Of a DNA stretch of 64,000 nt, positions 23,480-35,167 are shown piece after piece. Under the pieces are notes generated by a model that saw nothing but the letters and a program-made list of their open reading frames with translations, was not told the DNA's origin and did no database searches. How positions within the stretch are numbered: position 1 is the stretch's first letter; every line of letters starts with the position of its first letter. The stretch comes from Neoceratodus forsteri (lineage: Eukaryota > Chordata > Ceratodontiformes > Ceratodontidae). The stretch covers positions 363,713,501-363,777,500 of the forward strand of contig CM057451.1 of assembly GCA_016271365.2 (NCBI GenBank), written 5' to 3'. Position numbers and translations under genes: made by a program.

Positions 23480-23877
23480 GAACATCTGGCAAATAGTAAC
23501 AAAGTGGTGCATATCCACCAGTTTCTCTCTTCTGTCACTGCTTTTATCATGTATGCTGTATGGTGCCTCTGTAAGTCTCTGTATGTGGGACACACAACTC
23601 GCCCAGTAAAACTCAGAATTCAGGATCATGCAACGGACATAAGGAATCTCAACTTTGAAAATTTGGTTACTGAACATTTTTTCCTATACCACAATAGTGA
23701 TGTTAGCAGGTTTTAAATATACTGTATATGGGTCTTGAGCAGGTTAAGGTTGGAAGAAGAGGTGGCAACAGATTTGAACGCCTCTTACAAAGAGAAACAT
23801 TCTGGGATTTTTGTACTAGAAGCATTAACTCCTGACGGACTCAATATGGAGATAGATTTTAAGCCCTATTTGTGAAG
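23480..23877 (+). pseudogene. PLE GIY-YIG endonuclease, detached from its RT
   Basis: The frame reads KVVHIHQFLSSVTAFIMYAV, WCLCKSLYVGHTTRPVKLRI and QDHATDIR, the PLE form of the GIY-YIG nuclease (the LYVG-T, an arginine and an E/QDH-like box). A stop lies near 23714, after which the frame continues with ALTPDGLNMEIDFKPYL near 23823-23873, the usual C-terminal end of PLE proteins. The nuclease nicks target DNA to prime reverse transcription. Its RT lies 5.5 kb upstream because of the CR1-B insertion. Confidence 0.85.
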
Positions 23878-24561
23878 ATTAAAAAAATGATGTTATGATT
23901 ACTTGTGTTTCTCTGTCCCCCCCCCCCACCATTATCTATTTTGTTTTTTGGCCATCTATGATAAGTGTTACTTTTTTCCTCGTTTTTTGATTGTAGTGCT
24001 TTTAGCCTGTATTTGTATTGAGCATTGTTAATTATTTACTTTTTCCTTGTATCTTTTCTTCCTTACAGAATTGAGCATGGTTGATCGCAGGGTTCCCTGC
24101 AGACAAATTATGTGTCTGCCCCCTACTCTTCTTGCTAACTCTCTCATATCCTGGTGTGGTAATACCTTTAGTCAATATTTCCTTTTCTTATAAATTTATG
24201 AAACATATGAATATAAGACTTTTTTATTCATTGTTAGAAGGGACAATATAAAATATAGATTATTTACCATAGGCATTAACACAAGCAGTGTGTCTTATTT
24301 TTCTGTTACAGTTCTTATTTAGAATGGTTACTTTGCTTCTTACCATATATAAAAAAGAAATTAAATGTTTTGTTAACATTAGATAGAATGATTATGATTT
24401 GTTTTTGCATTATATTTTATGTGTGTTTATATCATTACAGTCACATATTATGGGTCCTTGTACATCGAAGAATTAATTCTCACTGTTAAGTAGTGAAAAT
24501 TAGGATAAATGTGATACCACTGTTGGGAATGTACTATGGGTGATTTTTGATAAGATGATGT
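23878..24561 (+). other. PLE 3' untranslated region
   Basis: AT-rich sequence follows the PLE endonuclease stop and runs to the hAT target site at 24562. It contains a C-tract near 23919-23928 and no open frame of note. It joins in register with 33131 onward once the hAT is removed. Confidence 0.55.
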
Positions 24562-25339
24562 AATCAAGGCAGGGGTCGAAATTAACATACTCAGCCTGTT
24601 CTCTGTGAAAGTAGAAACAGGCTGGTGCATGCAGTTTTTCCTCCCGCATGCACTGTGGTGCAGGTAGCTCATTCATGTTCTTTTAGGCTGCATTTACAAC
24701 AAGCCACCACAAGGAGTGCAGTGCTGGAGAGAGACAGGCTGAATACTATTTTTTTCTGGCTGATGTAAAATCGCACGCACACATGCACACCACAGTGAGG
24801 ACTCGTGGGAGTGAGCAACGTGACGAGGAAGTGAGCACTGTTTGGAGTTGGAGTCGGGACAGAGAGCTGAAGTGCCGAAGGAGGAGCTCCGGGTGTCTTT
24901 CACAGGAGGCGGGATCATACAGCTGGACATCGGGAGGGGCTACAGTCTCTGAGAGGCAGATCAATCATGCTGAAGTCCCAGGCTGCAGTGGTGACTGGTA
25001 ATAAAGGGACTGGGGTGGGCACTGGGTTGCCTGAGACTGTCGTCACTGCCAATCAGCGATGGGTGTTGGAAGCATGGGGGGTGGTAATGATGGCATATCT
25101 GGCTCTGGCATACTGTCTTACCCTTACTGTACCATGTGTGCTTCTTTCTGTCACCCTCGTGGTACAGTAAGGTTCAGATAGGCATGTGTGTCTGTGTCAG
25201 CTATGCATTTTGGATTGAACTGCTGAAGTGAACAGTCATTTGGTGCAAAGCTCTTCCGTGAGTGGAATTTGTGATTGACGTTGAAATTTGTTATACATTA
25301 AATGCTTATAGATATTTAGGAAGGGTCATCAAACTTCTG

Positions 25340-25612
25340 TTTGTTAAAAAAAAGTATATTTTGAGCAAAAGAAACCGATTATTTTGTAAAAGACAAATTA
25401 GATAAAGTTGGGATTTCGCCCCTTCCCCAAGGCAATTTTTGAGCAGGCTTTTCTTCAGAGAGATATACTTTTGTTTAAGTAAAAAAAAAAATACATTTCA
25501 GCAAAGCAAACTGATTACTTGGCAGAAGGCAAATTGATCAATTTGGACTTTTCACCCCTTCCCTAAGTAGATTTTGAGCAGACTTTACTTCAGAGAAATA
25601 GAAGGGCAACTG
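25340..25612 (+). repeat. tandem duplication, 136-bp period, inside the hAT
   Basis: Two units align: GCAAAAGAAACCGATTA at 25365 and GCAAAGCAAACTGATTA at 25501, each followed by a block ending CCCCTTCCC and a TTTTGAGCAG segment. Non-coding. Confidence 0.7.
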
Positions 25613-25783
25613 AACAACAGTTGCTTTGAGAAATGATTTGGTACTCTGTAAAGTCTTTGCTAATTTGTTTTAAGAATTACAGAAAGATAGAAAATCTTTC
25701 TCAGGAACAGTGGTTATAAACTTTCACCATAACCTACCACAACCTCGATTCCCAACTTGGTTGTTTTGAGGAAAAAATAAAGA

Positions 25784-26095
25784 TAATACCCTAACTTGCT
25801 GCCCATTGTTTTTCCTTTTTTGATGGTGGTAATTTGTATTAATATCTATTTTAATTCATATCAGCAGCACAGACATTTTGCTGTAACCTTGCTCCTGTAC
25901 TGAAGTTGACAGAGCAGCACTCCAGCAACAAAATACCCTAACTTGCTGATAATTGTTTTTCTTTTTATTTTGGTGCAGGTAATTTGCATAAAAATCTAAT
26001 TTAATTCATATTAGCAATTAGCAGCACAGAATTCTTACTGTGACCTTGCTCCCAGTCTACAGTTACCAGGGCAGCACCAACAACAGTAGTTGTGT
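25784..26095 (+). repeat. tandem duplication, about 144-bp period, inside the hAT
   Basis: ATACCCTAACTTGCTG occurs at 25786 and 25930, each followed by a TTGTTTTTC block, AATTTAATTCATAT-like sequence and an ending TGTAACCTTGCTCC or TGTGACCTTGCTCC. Non-coding internal hAT sequence. Confidence 0.7.
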
Positions 26096-26329
26096 CTGAA
26101 ATTAATGAGAAAAAAACCCTGCACCTTAAAATCATCATCATTAAAAAAGAAATACAAGAGGTCACATGATGCAGCCTAAGAGAGCAGTGGCAACTCCCGA
26201 GAGCTCCGCATCCCGCTCGCCAAAAAACACACAAAACCACAGCGCATTCCACCTGAAAAGGTAATCTTAATCCTTCCAACAACCGGGGAAAGACTTAAAA
26301 GGACAATAATAACACCAACAGCAGCAGCG

Positions 26330-27172
26330 ATGGAAGTATACATGCGGAAGACACCTCTGCGACACTCACCACCGCAGTCTCCTGAGAAGAACAAGGCCTC
26401 CAAGAGGCCTAAGGCTCAATCATCCTCTACCCCGGTAGGAGCAGCACCATTAACGGAGGATAGGTTCCTAGAATTCATGAGGCCGATGCAGGAGTCGCTG
26501 AATCGCGTAGTTGAAGAAATCAGGCAAATAAAATCAACAACCGATTCGCTGGCTACCAGAATCTCTGACTCCGAAACATGTCTTACATCAGTGGAGAAAA
26601 ACATAGACAAACTTATGCTTGATCACACGCTAACAAACTGAAAAGTTAAAAAAATTAAAAGATAAACTTACTGATCTAGAAGGGAGGAGTCGCCGAAATA
26701 ATTTGATGATTATGGGCATACCGGAGAAAGAAGAAGGTACAAACCCCATCCTTTTTGTCCAAAGACTTTGTGAAAGACTCATGGGGCCTCCCTCAACGGC
26801 TCAATCCATCATCGAAAGGCCCACCGTGCACTCCAGCCACTTCCACCCCCTGGCTCAGTACCCAGGCCTATTATCTTCAAACTACTTAATTTCCAAGACA
26901 AACAGCACATTATTGCAAAGATTAAAACGCTACAGGAGATCTGCTGGGAGGGGAAAAAAATCAGAATAGCCCAGGACCTACCATATGCGGTTCGTGTTAA
27001 GCAGCAGGAACTCCATCCACTAATTACAAAACTTATTGCAGCCAGTACACCCTTCCGAGTCAAGTACCCAGCGACTCTTCAAGTGAAACTTAGTGACCAG
27101 TGGCAATCCTTGAAACTCTTTGAGCAAGCTAAAAACGAACTTAAAGCTGCGCTGCCAGATCTGTTTAAGTGA
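26330..27172 (+). pseudogene. L1-like ORF1 RNA-binding protein remnant
   Basis: The first 104 codons read MEVYMRKTPLRHSPPQSPEK, a basic stretch and a coiled-coil segment (MQESLNRVVEEIRQIKSTTD) that would form the trimer. A stop at 26639 and a frameshift near 26660 precede NLMIMGIPEKEEG, the RRM-like region. The C-terminal block (IRIAQDLPYAVRVKQQELHP to 27172) is typical of L1 ORF1. The layout (coiled coil, RRM, C-terminal domain) matches L1 ORF1p, which binds the element's RNA. Start chosen at the first ATG before the coiled coil. Confidence 0.75.
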
Positions 27173-28341
27173 ATAACCAAGCTGTTACATGTTGCCTCCC
27201 TTTACGAGTGGCGGCAGTGATTTGTGCCTATGCCACTAATGCCAATCCTGAAACCCCAGCCATGTACAGAACCACGCTGTTATATTTAGAAATATAAAGA
27301 GATAAGGTGCATCCTTCATAATTCATTTGACTTGAACTAATGCCTGCTATACTATTACAACTAAACAGGTAGTGGCAGCTTTTCTGTGCCAAAACTACCA
27401 TGACTGCAATTTAAGGGATCTGGGAATCACTTTTGGCAGATTTTTCGGTTACCTGACGGATCTAAATGAACCCTGGTTTCACCTGCACATGGCCCCCTGT
27501 TGTAAAGCTACGGTCGAAATATACCCCCTGTGAGATCAGCCTGTTAGTGTCGTGCTACAGTGGAACATCTCATTCTCTTCCTTCTCTACTTTACTTTGCA
27601 AATGACACTAGATGCACCGTACCAGAGGTGAAATATCTTGAACTCCTGTATCAAGTCCAAAGCAAGACAGAGCTTCGATATTGCCACAACCGGAAAGTCT
27701 GGACCCAACGTGGCAGGGTATACCTGATACATGGGGACTACTATGAGGGACGAACGAAGGATTCAACCGCATGAACATGCTTCCAGGAGATGTAATGCGG
27801 AGTGCTGCTTGGACCTAAAGAGAAAGCAGAGCTGTCACATAGGGATTTTGTTTTAATCTTAATACTTTCCTAAGGAGAGCTTTTGTTTCTTAAGCTCTAG
27901 TGTAACTTCATTTAAGCCTGGGGACCTTGAGGACTTTTGATTGCTTTCTCTTGCACACTGCAGACCAGAAGGCTACTAACTGAAACTGCAGATATGTTCT
28001 CCTTTTAGTGCTCTTCAGGGTTGGTTCTCTGAAAATACCGCCAGAGTTATTAATGTTGGTGAATGCTATACAACCTGGCGAGGAGGATGGAAGCAGACGG
28101 GGGTTCTCTGGGTTGTTTGTTGTTTAACATCACCTGATGTTGCAATTAGGAGTTAGTTCATTGGAACGGAGTGTTGATGTGGGGAATGTGTATGAAAATA
28201 AGGGGGGGAAGGGAGGTAAACACTTTACTGAATCACTCTACCTCCTTTTATGTTTATGGCAAGGTAATGGAGACATCAAGCAGCTATCTCAAACTCCAAC
28301 CCTCTCCGTGGACACCAACTACCTGATCTTTCTGACTAAGT

Positions 28342-31300
28342 ATGGCAGGTCCTATCAAGATTATTAGTTGAAATGTTAAGGGGGCCAAAGATCGGACTAA
28401 ACGACAGGTAATACTTAGGCACCTCAAGTTTCTTAAAGCTGATATTATATGCTTACAAGAAACACACCTTAAGAGGGAAGATGCCCTGTTATGGTGTAAA
28501 GGATGGGTGGGACAATCCTATGGGGCGGGAAACTCCACCAATAAAAATGGGGTTGCCATTTTATTTCATAAGAATATCCCCTTTAAGCTTGATCATGAAG
28601 TATGGGATAACCAGGGGCGATATATAATTTTACATGGCAGCCTGGGGGTACACCAACTAACTATAGGATCAATTTATGGTCCAAACCGAGACTCTCCGGC
28701 CTTTTTCACTGACCTAATGGGCATTGTGTCTGCCTTAGCCCCTCGAACTCTGGTGTTAGGAGGTGACTGGAACATCACACCCCGACCCTTACTGGATAAA
28801 TCAGACCCTAAGAAGGCTGGCCTTTCCCCGGCTCAGAGAGCATTGCAGGACCTAATGGGCGGATTGGGTGTCCTAGACATCTGGAGGATATTAAATCCCA
28901 ATGAGCAACAATACACTTTCTTCTCCCATCCCCACAACACATGCTCACGTATAGATTATTTACTGGTAAGCTCTCATATGGTACCAGACATTGTAGAAGC
29001 CGAAATCCACCCACGAGTAATATCAGACCATTCCCCTGTTTCCATAGTTGGAATATTGGGACGTGAACCTAAAAGGAACTTCCTATGGAGAATGAATACA
29101 CAACTACTACAGACTTCCTATAATCAGAATCATTTTAAAAATTTTATCACCTCCTTTCTGGAAGTCAATGAGGGTTCCGTCCCCAAAATAGACATAGTCT
29201 GGTCAGCCCTGAAATGCGCCCTATGTGGGGAATGTATACGTATAGCAACTACCCAAAAGAAAAGAAGTGACACCCAGGTCAAAACCCTTCTTCAGGAAAT
29301 TAAAAAAGTGGAATCCAGTGTTAGCAAAAAATCCCCAGAGTCTGAGTGGGCCAAACTCCACGCTTTACATGCTCAATTCACAGGCCTAGTTTATCATAAA
29401 GCTGAATTATCTTTAAAACAAGTTCAGATAAAATATCTGGAGGCGGGTGAACGGGCTAGTAAATTACTAGCATACAGACTTAAGCAGATGGAGACAACCC
29501 GCTTTGTACCTGGGCTCTTCCCAAGGGACGGAGGCCCCCTTATCACAGAACCGAGGGAGATTGTGTCAAGCTTTGCCAAATATTATAAGAGTTATACCAC
29601 TGTAATAGCGAAGAAACCCCAATGGACCAAATACAAGCCTATTTGGACCAAATAGCGCTCCCAACAATACCCAAGGATAAGCAGCAACCCCCGATCTCCC
29701 CAGTAATGGAATGGGAAGTAATGTCAGCAGTTAAACAGTTAGCACCAGATAAGTCGCCAGGGCCGGATGGTCTTCCCACTAATCTATACAAGTTATATAC
29801 TGGGGAACTTGCCCCTTTACTAGCAAGAGTCTTTAACTCATGGTATGAATCAGGCTTCTCAGAAGATGCATACCTTGAAGCTTTGGTTACTATTATTCCC
29901 AAGCCGGGTAGGGATCCTCACTATGTAGAAAACTACCGTCCTATCTCGCTCCTTAACACTGATGTTAAGATATTAGCTAAGATACTTGCCAACCGTTTGA
30001 GACCCTTTATGGACGGACTAATCCATGATGAACAGATGGGATTCATGCCGAGAAGGTCTGCAGGTGACCATATGCGGCGGTTACTACATCTTATTTCCAT
30101 GGCTAGAGATTTACACTCATCTGCTGCTTTAATAGCCTTGGATGCAGAGAAGGCCTTTGACCGGGTCTCATGGTCCTTCTTTTTTGCAGCACTTTCCCGG
30201 TATGGAATCCCACAAGTATTCATCAATTGGGTTAAGCTGTTATACTCGAACCCTATGGCTCGAATCTGGTGCAATGGCTACCTCTCAGAAACCTTCCCAC
30301 TAAACCGGGGTACCAGGCAGGGCTGTCCCCTATCCCCACTCCTATTTAATCTTTACATAGACCCCCTGATCCATAAATTGCTTGCGAACCAAGGCCTGGG
30401 GTTTTTTTTGGTTGGGAATAAACAACATTTTATATCAGCCTATGCAGATGATCTTTTAATACACATAATGAACCCCTGTACTACCGTCCCTATCCTACTA
30501 CAAGAAATTGAGATGTTTGCCACAGTATCGCACTAGAAGCTAAATTTGACCAAATCTATAATCTACCCGCTGAATCACAAGCTATTCAAAAGGGATGTGC
30601 AACAACTCGGACTGCAATGGGAAAATAAAAGTTTAACATACAGTATTTGGGCATGACAATTTTCAAATCCCTCTCCACTATGATCAAAGAAAACCTCACT
30701 AACTTAATAAAAGTAATCCAGACAGATCTAGAAAGGTGGAATACCCTGAGGATATCACTATGGGGAAGAATCAACACTATAAAAATGAATGTCCTTCCTA
30801 GAATTTTATATCCCCTTAGCATGTTAGCCCCCTATCTCCCCAAAAAATGGTTTACTGACCTAAAGAGAATAATCAATAAATTCCTCTGGAAAAATAAACC
30901 AGTAAGGCGAGCGTACCCCAAGCTGACAGCCCCAAAGCCCCGTGGAGGTCTCTCCCTCCCGCCCTTTTTCCATTATTATGAAGCAATCCATATAACCAAA
31001 CTGACTATCTGGCAACACAGCTCGAATGATAGAGAGCTGGGGTCTTACACCCCAGCATGGTTAAACATAGAGAAGACCCTTATGTCCCCCACCCCTTACT
31101 CGCTACAGTCTTTACTATACTTACCAGGTAAATATATTCCCCCTGCAGTTATAAATTCCCCAATAGGATGGTCTCTGAGAGCTTTAAACCAACTGCAGCA
31201 CCATTTTAAGATAAACTGGCATATAGACGGGGAACAACCACTCTTAAACAACCCTCGCTTTATGATTCAAAAAACAACCTATGATGTTAAACTTCTGGCC

Positions 31301-32077
31301 TGTCTTAAAAAATGTCAAACTTAAAGATGTCATGGACAACAGTAACCTAATACCATACCACCGATTTGTACAAAAATTCCCCGAAGCTAATAGACACCCT
31401 TTTAAATACTGGCAAATTATGCATGCAATATCTCCATTTATTAAGAAATATAAGGGACTCGACTCCCCCAGGATTGCCTTAGCATCACTTTTAGATATTG
31501 CTAGACAACCACACCCGATATCCGCAGTGTACAAAGAAATACAATCCCTGGACGCAAGACTGCCATCTGGTATAAATCAATACATGGAAACGCTTGTCTC
31601 TCCCACTCACACCCGATTTTTGGCAACAACTTTGGAACAGCCTATATAGATTTGTCAAACAGGACTGCCTGAGGCTCATACAGTTTAATATAATGCAAAA
31701 TACATATTATACCCCTCTAAAGCTTTACCAAATGGGTCAGATATCTACTCCTTCTGCCCCGCTGCTCTTGTAAGAGAGGGGATCTTTACCATATGCTGTG
31801 GGCATGCACTAAAATTCAAACCCTATGGAAAAATATACAGGCCTCTTTGAGTCCAACCCTTGTATTAAGCCCGCTGTTTTCCCCGAATACATGTCTACTT
31901 AACATTTTCCCAATAGGAACCTTGAAGCAAAGGAAATATCACATGGCCCTCATCTCTGCAGTGGCCAAGCTCATAATTTTGAGACATTGGGCCTCAGATA
32001 ATATGCCTACCATAAGGGAGTGGCATAAAGAAATGCTGCTTGCCCTACAGTTAGAAAAACATATTGCTTTCGAATAA
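28342..32077 (+). pseudogene. L1/Tx1-like ORF2: endonuclease and reverse transcriptase
   Basis: ORF2 starts at ATG 28342 (MAGPIKIIS), with a TGA at 28369 in place of the tryptophan of the SWN motif. The endonuclease then has ICLQETHL, IGSIYGPNRD, LGGDWNITP, SRIDYLLVS and ISDHSPVSI, so metal-binding and catalytic motifs survive. After a frameshift near 29640 the RT reads SPGPDGLP, ENYRPISLLNTDVKILAKIL, LIALDAEKAFDRVSW, GTRQGCPLSPLLFNLYIDPL and the catalytic SAYADDLLI near 30437. Later segments (30647-31324, 31281-31649, 31793-32077) are in three different frames. Total length near 1,240 codons is typical of L1-group ORF2. Confidence 0.9.
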
Positions 32078-33130
32078 AGGTGGGGTACCCTAGAAGCACT
32101 GCTTATTGCAGAAAACCCAAAGAGTAGCTGACTATAGAAGTGCCACTCATTGCCTAGTAGTAAACTGGGGATTGGAGAGGGCTCTGCCCTGAAACAAAGG
32201 AGACGGATAAGGTAGGTGCTTGATGTCACTCCATTTGAGGAATGTATAAGGAGGAATAGAGCTAAATTACCTCAGGAGAGAGTGATTTAGAGGGTGGGAG
32301 GGGTGGGGAAGGGGTTGTGTTGGGTTTCTTCCCCTTTTCTTTTTTTTTTTATTATTATTATTCTTTTACCATCTTTTCTTATATCACAGTCCCTCTACCG
32401 ACTGTAAACCTGAAGTAATGTTCTAATAAGGTTGTACCATACTATATCACTACTCCTACAACCTAAAGTCAGTTAGTAGAATACTAGTTAAACTGCCACA
32501 AGATATCAGCTTGTAAGCCAAGTGGTCTAATGGATTACAATGAGGGTCGCTATACTGCTTCAAACAACATGTATTTGTTTTCATATTCATTTCTTTTATT
32601 TATTTTACCCTGATGTGTCTATGTATTTATGTATTGTTGTTTTAAAAAGAAAAAAATCAAATAAAGTCTATTGAATTCTAAAAAAAAAAAAAAAAGAAAT
32701 ACAACTGTGTTATAAATATCCCATGCAAAAATGAAAAAAAATTTCCAAAGCAGTGTGAGGTTTGCTACAGGCAGTGTGTCTACCATCTGCTGCTGCAGTG
32801 CTTTTGCTGCTGTGCGTGCTTGGTCTGTGCCTACTGCCCATTCACCACTACTGTTATAATCGTCTCTGCTGTACATACACCATACACCCTCGTACAGTTC
32901 TGTGACAGAGAACCACCCACCTGTCCCTGCCTCGCTTGAAAGCACTATTTTAGACTAGTAATACATTTCTTTTGTATGTACAGTTCCGCAATCAGTTAAA
33001 TCTTTTTTTCACTTTTTTATCGTTTTGCCCACCAGTGCAAGTAACCCTACTCTGGTGCGTAAAACATTTGCCACCACATGCACCTTGGTGCAGGTACCAT
33101 AAAAAGTAAATTCCTATCCCTGAATCAAGG

Positions 33131-33371
33131 AATTTAACCATTGGTCTCTTTTACTATAAAAATGTGGCTCTTATCACAGTATAGTGCCCCTGGAGGAAGC
33201 TCTAATGAGTGAAGCGCTGGGGTAGCTGTGAGCTGTTGCTTTTGACTTGCTCTCTACTTATGTCGGAATACATTTATTTGCAATAAACAAGCAAGTATTG
33301 CTCGACTATTTGGATTACTGCTTTTTTACTATTTCTAGTACACAAACCAAGAGTGCAGAACCATTTTTTTT
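33131..33371 (+). other. PLE 3' terminal region with a hammerhead-like motif
   Basis: This follows the hAT target site and runs to the PLE's own target duplication. It contains CCCCTGGAGGAAGCTC and GAGTGAAGCGCTGGGG near 33188-33224. PLEs are known to carry hammerhead ribozymes whose core is CTGATGA...GAAA; here both cores are altered, so at most it is a decayed copy. The AATAAAC signal near 33284 is downstream. Confidence 0.5.
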
Positions 33372-33383
33372 GATAGCTTTAAG

Positions 33384-33550
33384 CAAGGCTGGGGCAGGAT
33401 TAATACAGACAAGAACATAAAGGGGGAAAGGACTGGGAGAGGGGATGGAGGGAGGGGCTACAGTGGTATTAAACTGAGAGCTGCACAATCAGGCAGACTT
33501 GATAGACCTGTGAGCCTTTTTCTGCTGTCAATTTCATATATTCATATGTA
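33384..33550 (+). mobile_element. CR1-A 3' end, separated from its body by 17.5 kb
   Basis: The sequence after the second GATAGCTTTAAG reads CAAGGCTGGGGCAGGAT and continues to GGCAGACTTGATAGACC and TTTTCTGCTGTCAATTTCAT, the CR1 3' end seen also in CR1-B (GCAGACTTGATAGACCATA). It therefore completes CR1-A, whose body stops at 15903. Confidence 0.75.
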
Positions 33551-33846
33551 TAGTAGGATAGCTAAAACATTAACCTGTTTTGTTTTAGGAGCCTGTGATG
33601 GACATTATAAATAACTTTAGTTTTTGGTTACTGTACTGCTATTTTATTCAGCAACCTAAGCGGCAGAAGTATTGTTCTACCGAAGGCTTGGGGACCCAAG
33701 AAACCTTCAATTATTTCTTTATTTCATAGCTGGAAAGGACCTGGCTGTTGCCTTCACTACCAAGCTGGAAGATCTTTAATTATTATGTTTCATTCCCCTC
33801 ACAGGGATGCAATGAACTTATGAGAAGGTGTGATGTATTTGTATAA

Positions 33847-34030
33847 TTTATTTATTTAGTTTTTGTTAACCGGGTAGGTGCACTAGCCATAAAATGATTA
33901 TTTTCAGGCACGACCCGGGAAAGTACAACAAAAAGAGAGCAGCTGAACAACAGCAACATGGGTACAATAATACAAATAGAGGAACAGTACAGCAGTGCTA
34001 CAAAAATACAATGGGTAGAAACGACAAAAA
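33847..34030 (-). mobile_element. L2/SINE-type 3' tail fragment (reverse)
   Basis: The plus strand has TTTATTTATTTAGTTTTTGT followed by TAACCGGGTAGGTGCACTAG and, after about 20 bases, GGCACGACCCGG. This is the reverse of the 3' tail found at 40227-40320, 43591-43680, 45949-46020 and 50915-50975. It is a tail-only copy; the parent could be the L2-like LINE or the SINE. Confidence 0.6.
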
Positions 34031-34639
34031 ATAATGGCAAGCATTATTCAGATAATGGCAGTTAATATGCTGCTCTTGTTCTAGTTCTATGTATTAGTGT
34101 CTGAATGTATCTTGTTGACTAATGAAAACGCAATAAAAACTGTTAATATAAAAAAATACTGTTGTCACCTTTGTACTCATAGCATTTTTTTTTTACTAAT
34201 TTTTAGATGTGGGGTGCGGAAGAAGGGAGGAGAGGAGGCAGTGAGAGAAGAGAAAGTGGCACCACAGTTAATTCTGCTTGGGGCGCCCTTAGGTCTAAAA
34301 CTGGTCCTTGGTATAGGCTCTGTGATACAGCAGGAGAGGCAAACAAGATGTAACCTATGTCCCTTCCATAATCACAAATAGAATAACAGATGGACATCCA
34401 TCTGTTATGGTGCTGAAAATCCATCAAGGAATTCCTATGATATTATAACCCTCTAGAGTGCAGCTTGAGAGGTTTATGTTGTCATATGAATCCCATTATT
34501 CAAACGGCAGCCAGGAACCAGTGACCCCACTGACCGTTATCAGAATCTGCTCACAGCAACCCCGCCACATTCATGAAAGCAAGTAAAAATAGCTGCAAAA
34601 ATCCCCTAATGCAGCACAGTGCTGTTACACAGCACAACT

Positions 34640-34985
34640 TACGATTTAAAAGGTATGCGTGAAACCGCTCTGTACGGGGGCCATCAAGAGACAAGCTCGC
34701 TAACAGTCAAGCGTGTCACTGGCTGTTAGGAAAACGGTAAACAGGAGCACAGAAACTGTAAACAACAGAAAATAAAGTAAAACAAAAAAAAAAGGAAAAT
34801 GAAATGTATGTGTGTCGTGGCAGAGACAGAGTTGATAGGAGAGAGACAGACACCACGGTGGAAATTGCTCTGTACCGGCAGTAAGACACATGCTCACTCA
34901 CAGTCAAAGAGGGGCCAGTGGCTGCAACTCAAGAACAAAGGCTAAACAAAAGTAAGATAAACTAAGTAAAAAAAGTGTTTTCTGT
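34640..34985. repeat. imperfect tandem duplication, about 198-bp period
   Basis: GCTCTGTACGGGGGCCA at 34669 and GCTCTGTACCGGCAGTA at 34867 head two similar units, each followed by a CAGTCAA block and a TAAACAAAA-type A-rich stretch. Function unknown. Confidence 0.55.
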
Positions 34986-35167
34986 ATTGGACACAGATTT
35001 GGGAGAAAAGAGAAAAAGACAGACAGAGGATGATACATATTGTCTGCATAACTGAGGCACTATTTTTCTATGTTCTCCATCTTTAATACTTTTTAGCACA
35101 CTTTTTCTAAAATTTTTTTTTTTTTTTTTTTTTTTACTAGGGATTATGGGGAGAGGCCCATTTTATA

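Larger units (their letters stand above)
26158..32689 (+). mobile_element. full-length L1/Tx1-like LINE inserted in the hAT
   Basis: The element is bounded by matching target duplications (AAAAAAGAAATACAA at 26143-26157, and the same bases overlapping the poly-A at about 32690-32704). It has a 5' UTR, ORF1 (26330-27172), a long spacer, ORF2 (28342-32077), a 3' UTR with AATAAAG near 32659 and a poly-A tail. At 6.5 kb it is a complete L1-type insertion, though both ORFs carry stops and frameshifts. Confidence 0.88.
24570..33122. mobile_element. non-autonomous hAT-type DNA transposon
   Basis: The left end is CAGGGGTCGAAATTAAC at 24570 and the right end, ending at 33122, is the inverse with divergence (GTAAATTCCTATCCCTG). 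The 8-bp sequence AATCAAGG flanks both ends exactly (24562-24569, 33123-33130), the target size of hAT elements. Subterminal sequences GTGGTGCAGGTA and TTGGTGCAGGTACC also mirror each other loosely. No transposase is visible. After removing the L1 inserted at 26158 the element is about 2.0 kb and contains internal tandem repeats. Confidence 0.85.
15916..33371 (+). mobile_element. Penelope-like element (PLE), split by CR1-B and a hAT
   Basis: The element is flanked by GATAGCTTTAAG at 15904-15915 and 33372-33383, within CR1-A sequence. Its parts are RT (15916-17986), GIY-YIG endonuclease (23480-23877), an AT-rich 3' UTR (23878-24561) and a 3' end (33131-33371). Two inserts, 17987-23472 and 24570-33122, separate them. 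Without these the element is about 3.4 kb, a normal PLE size. The 5' end is truncated. Confidence 0.8.
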
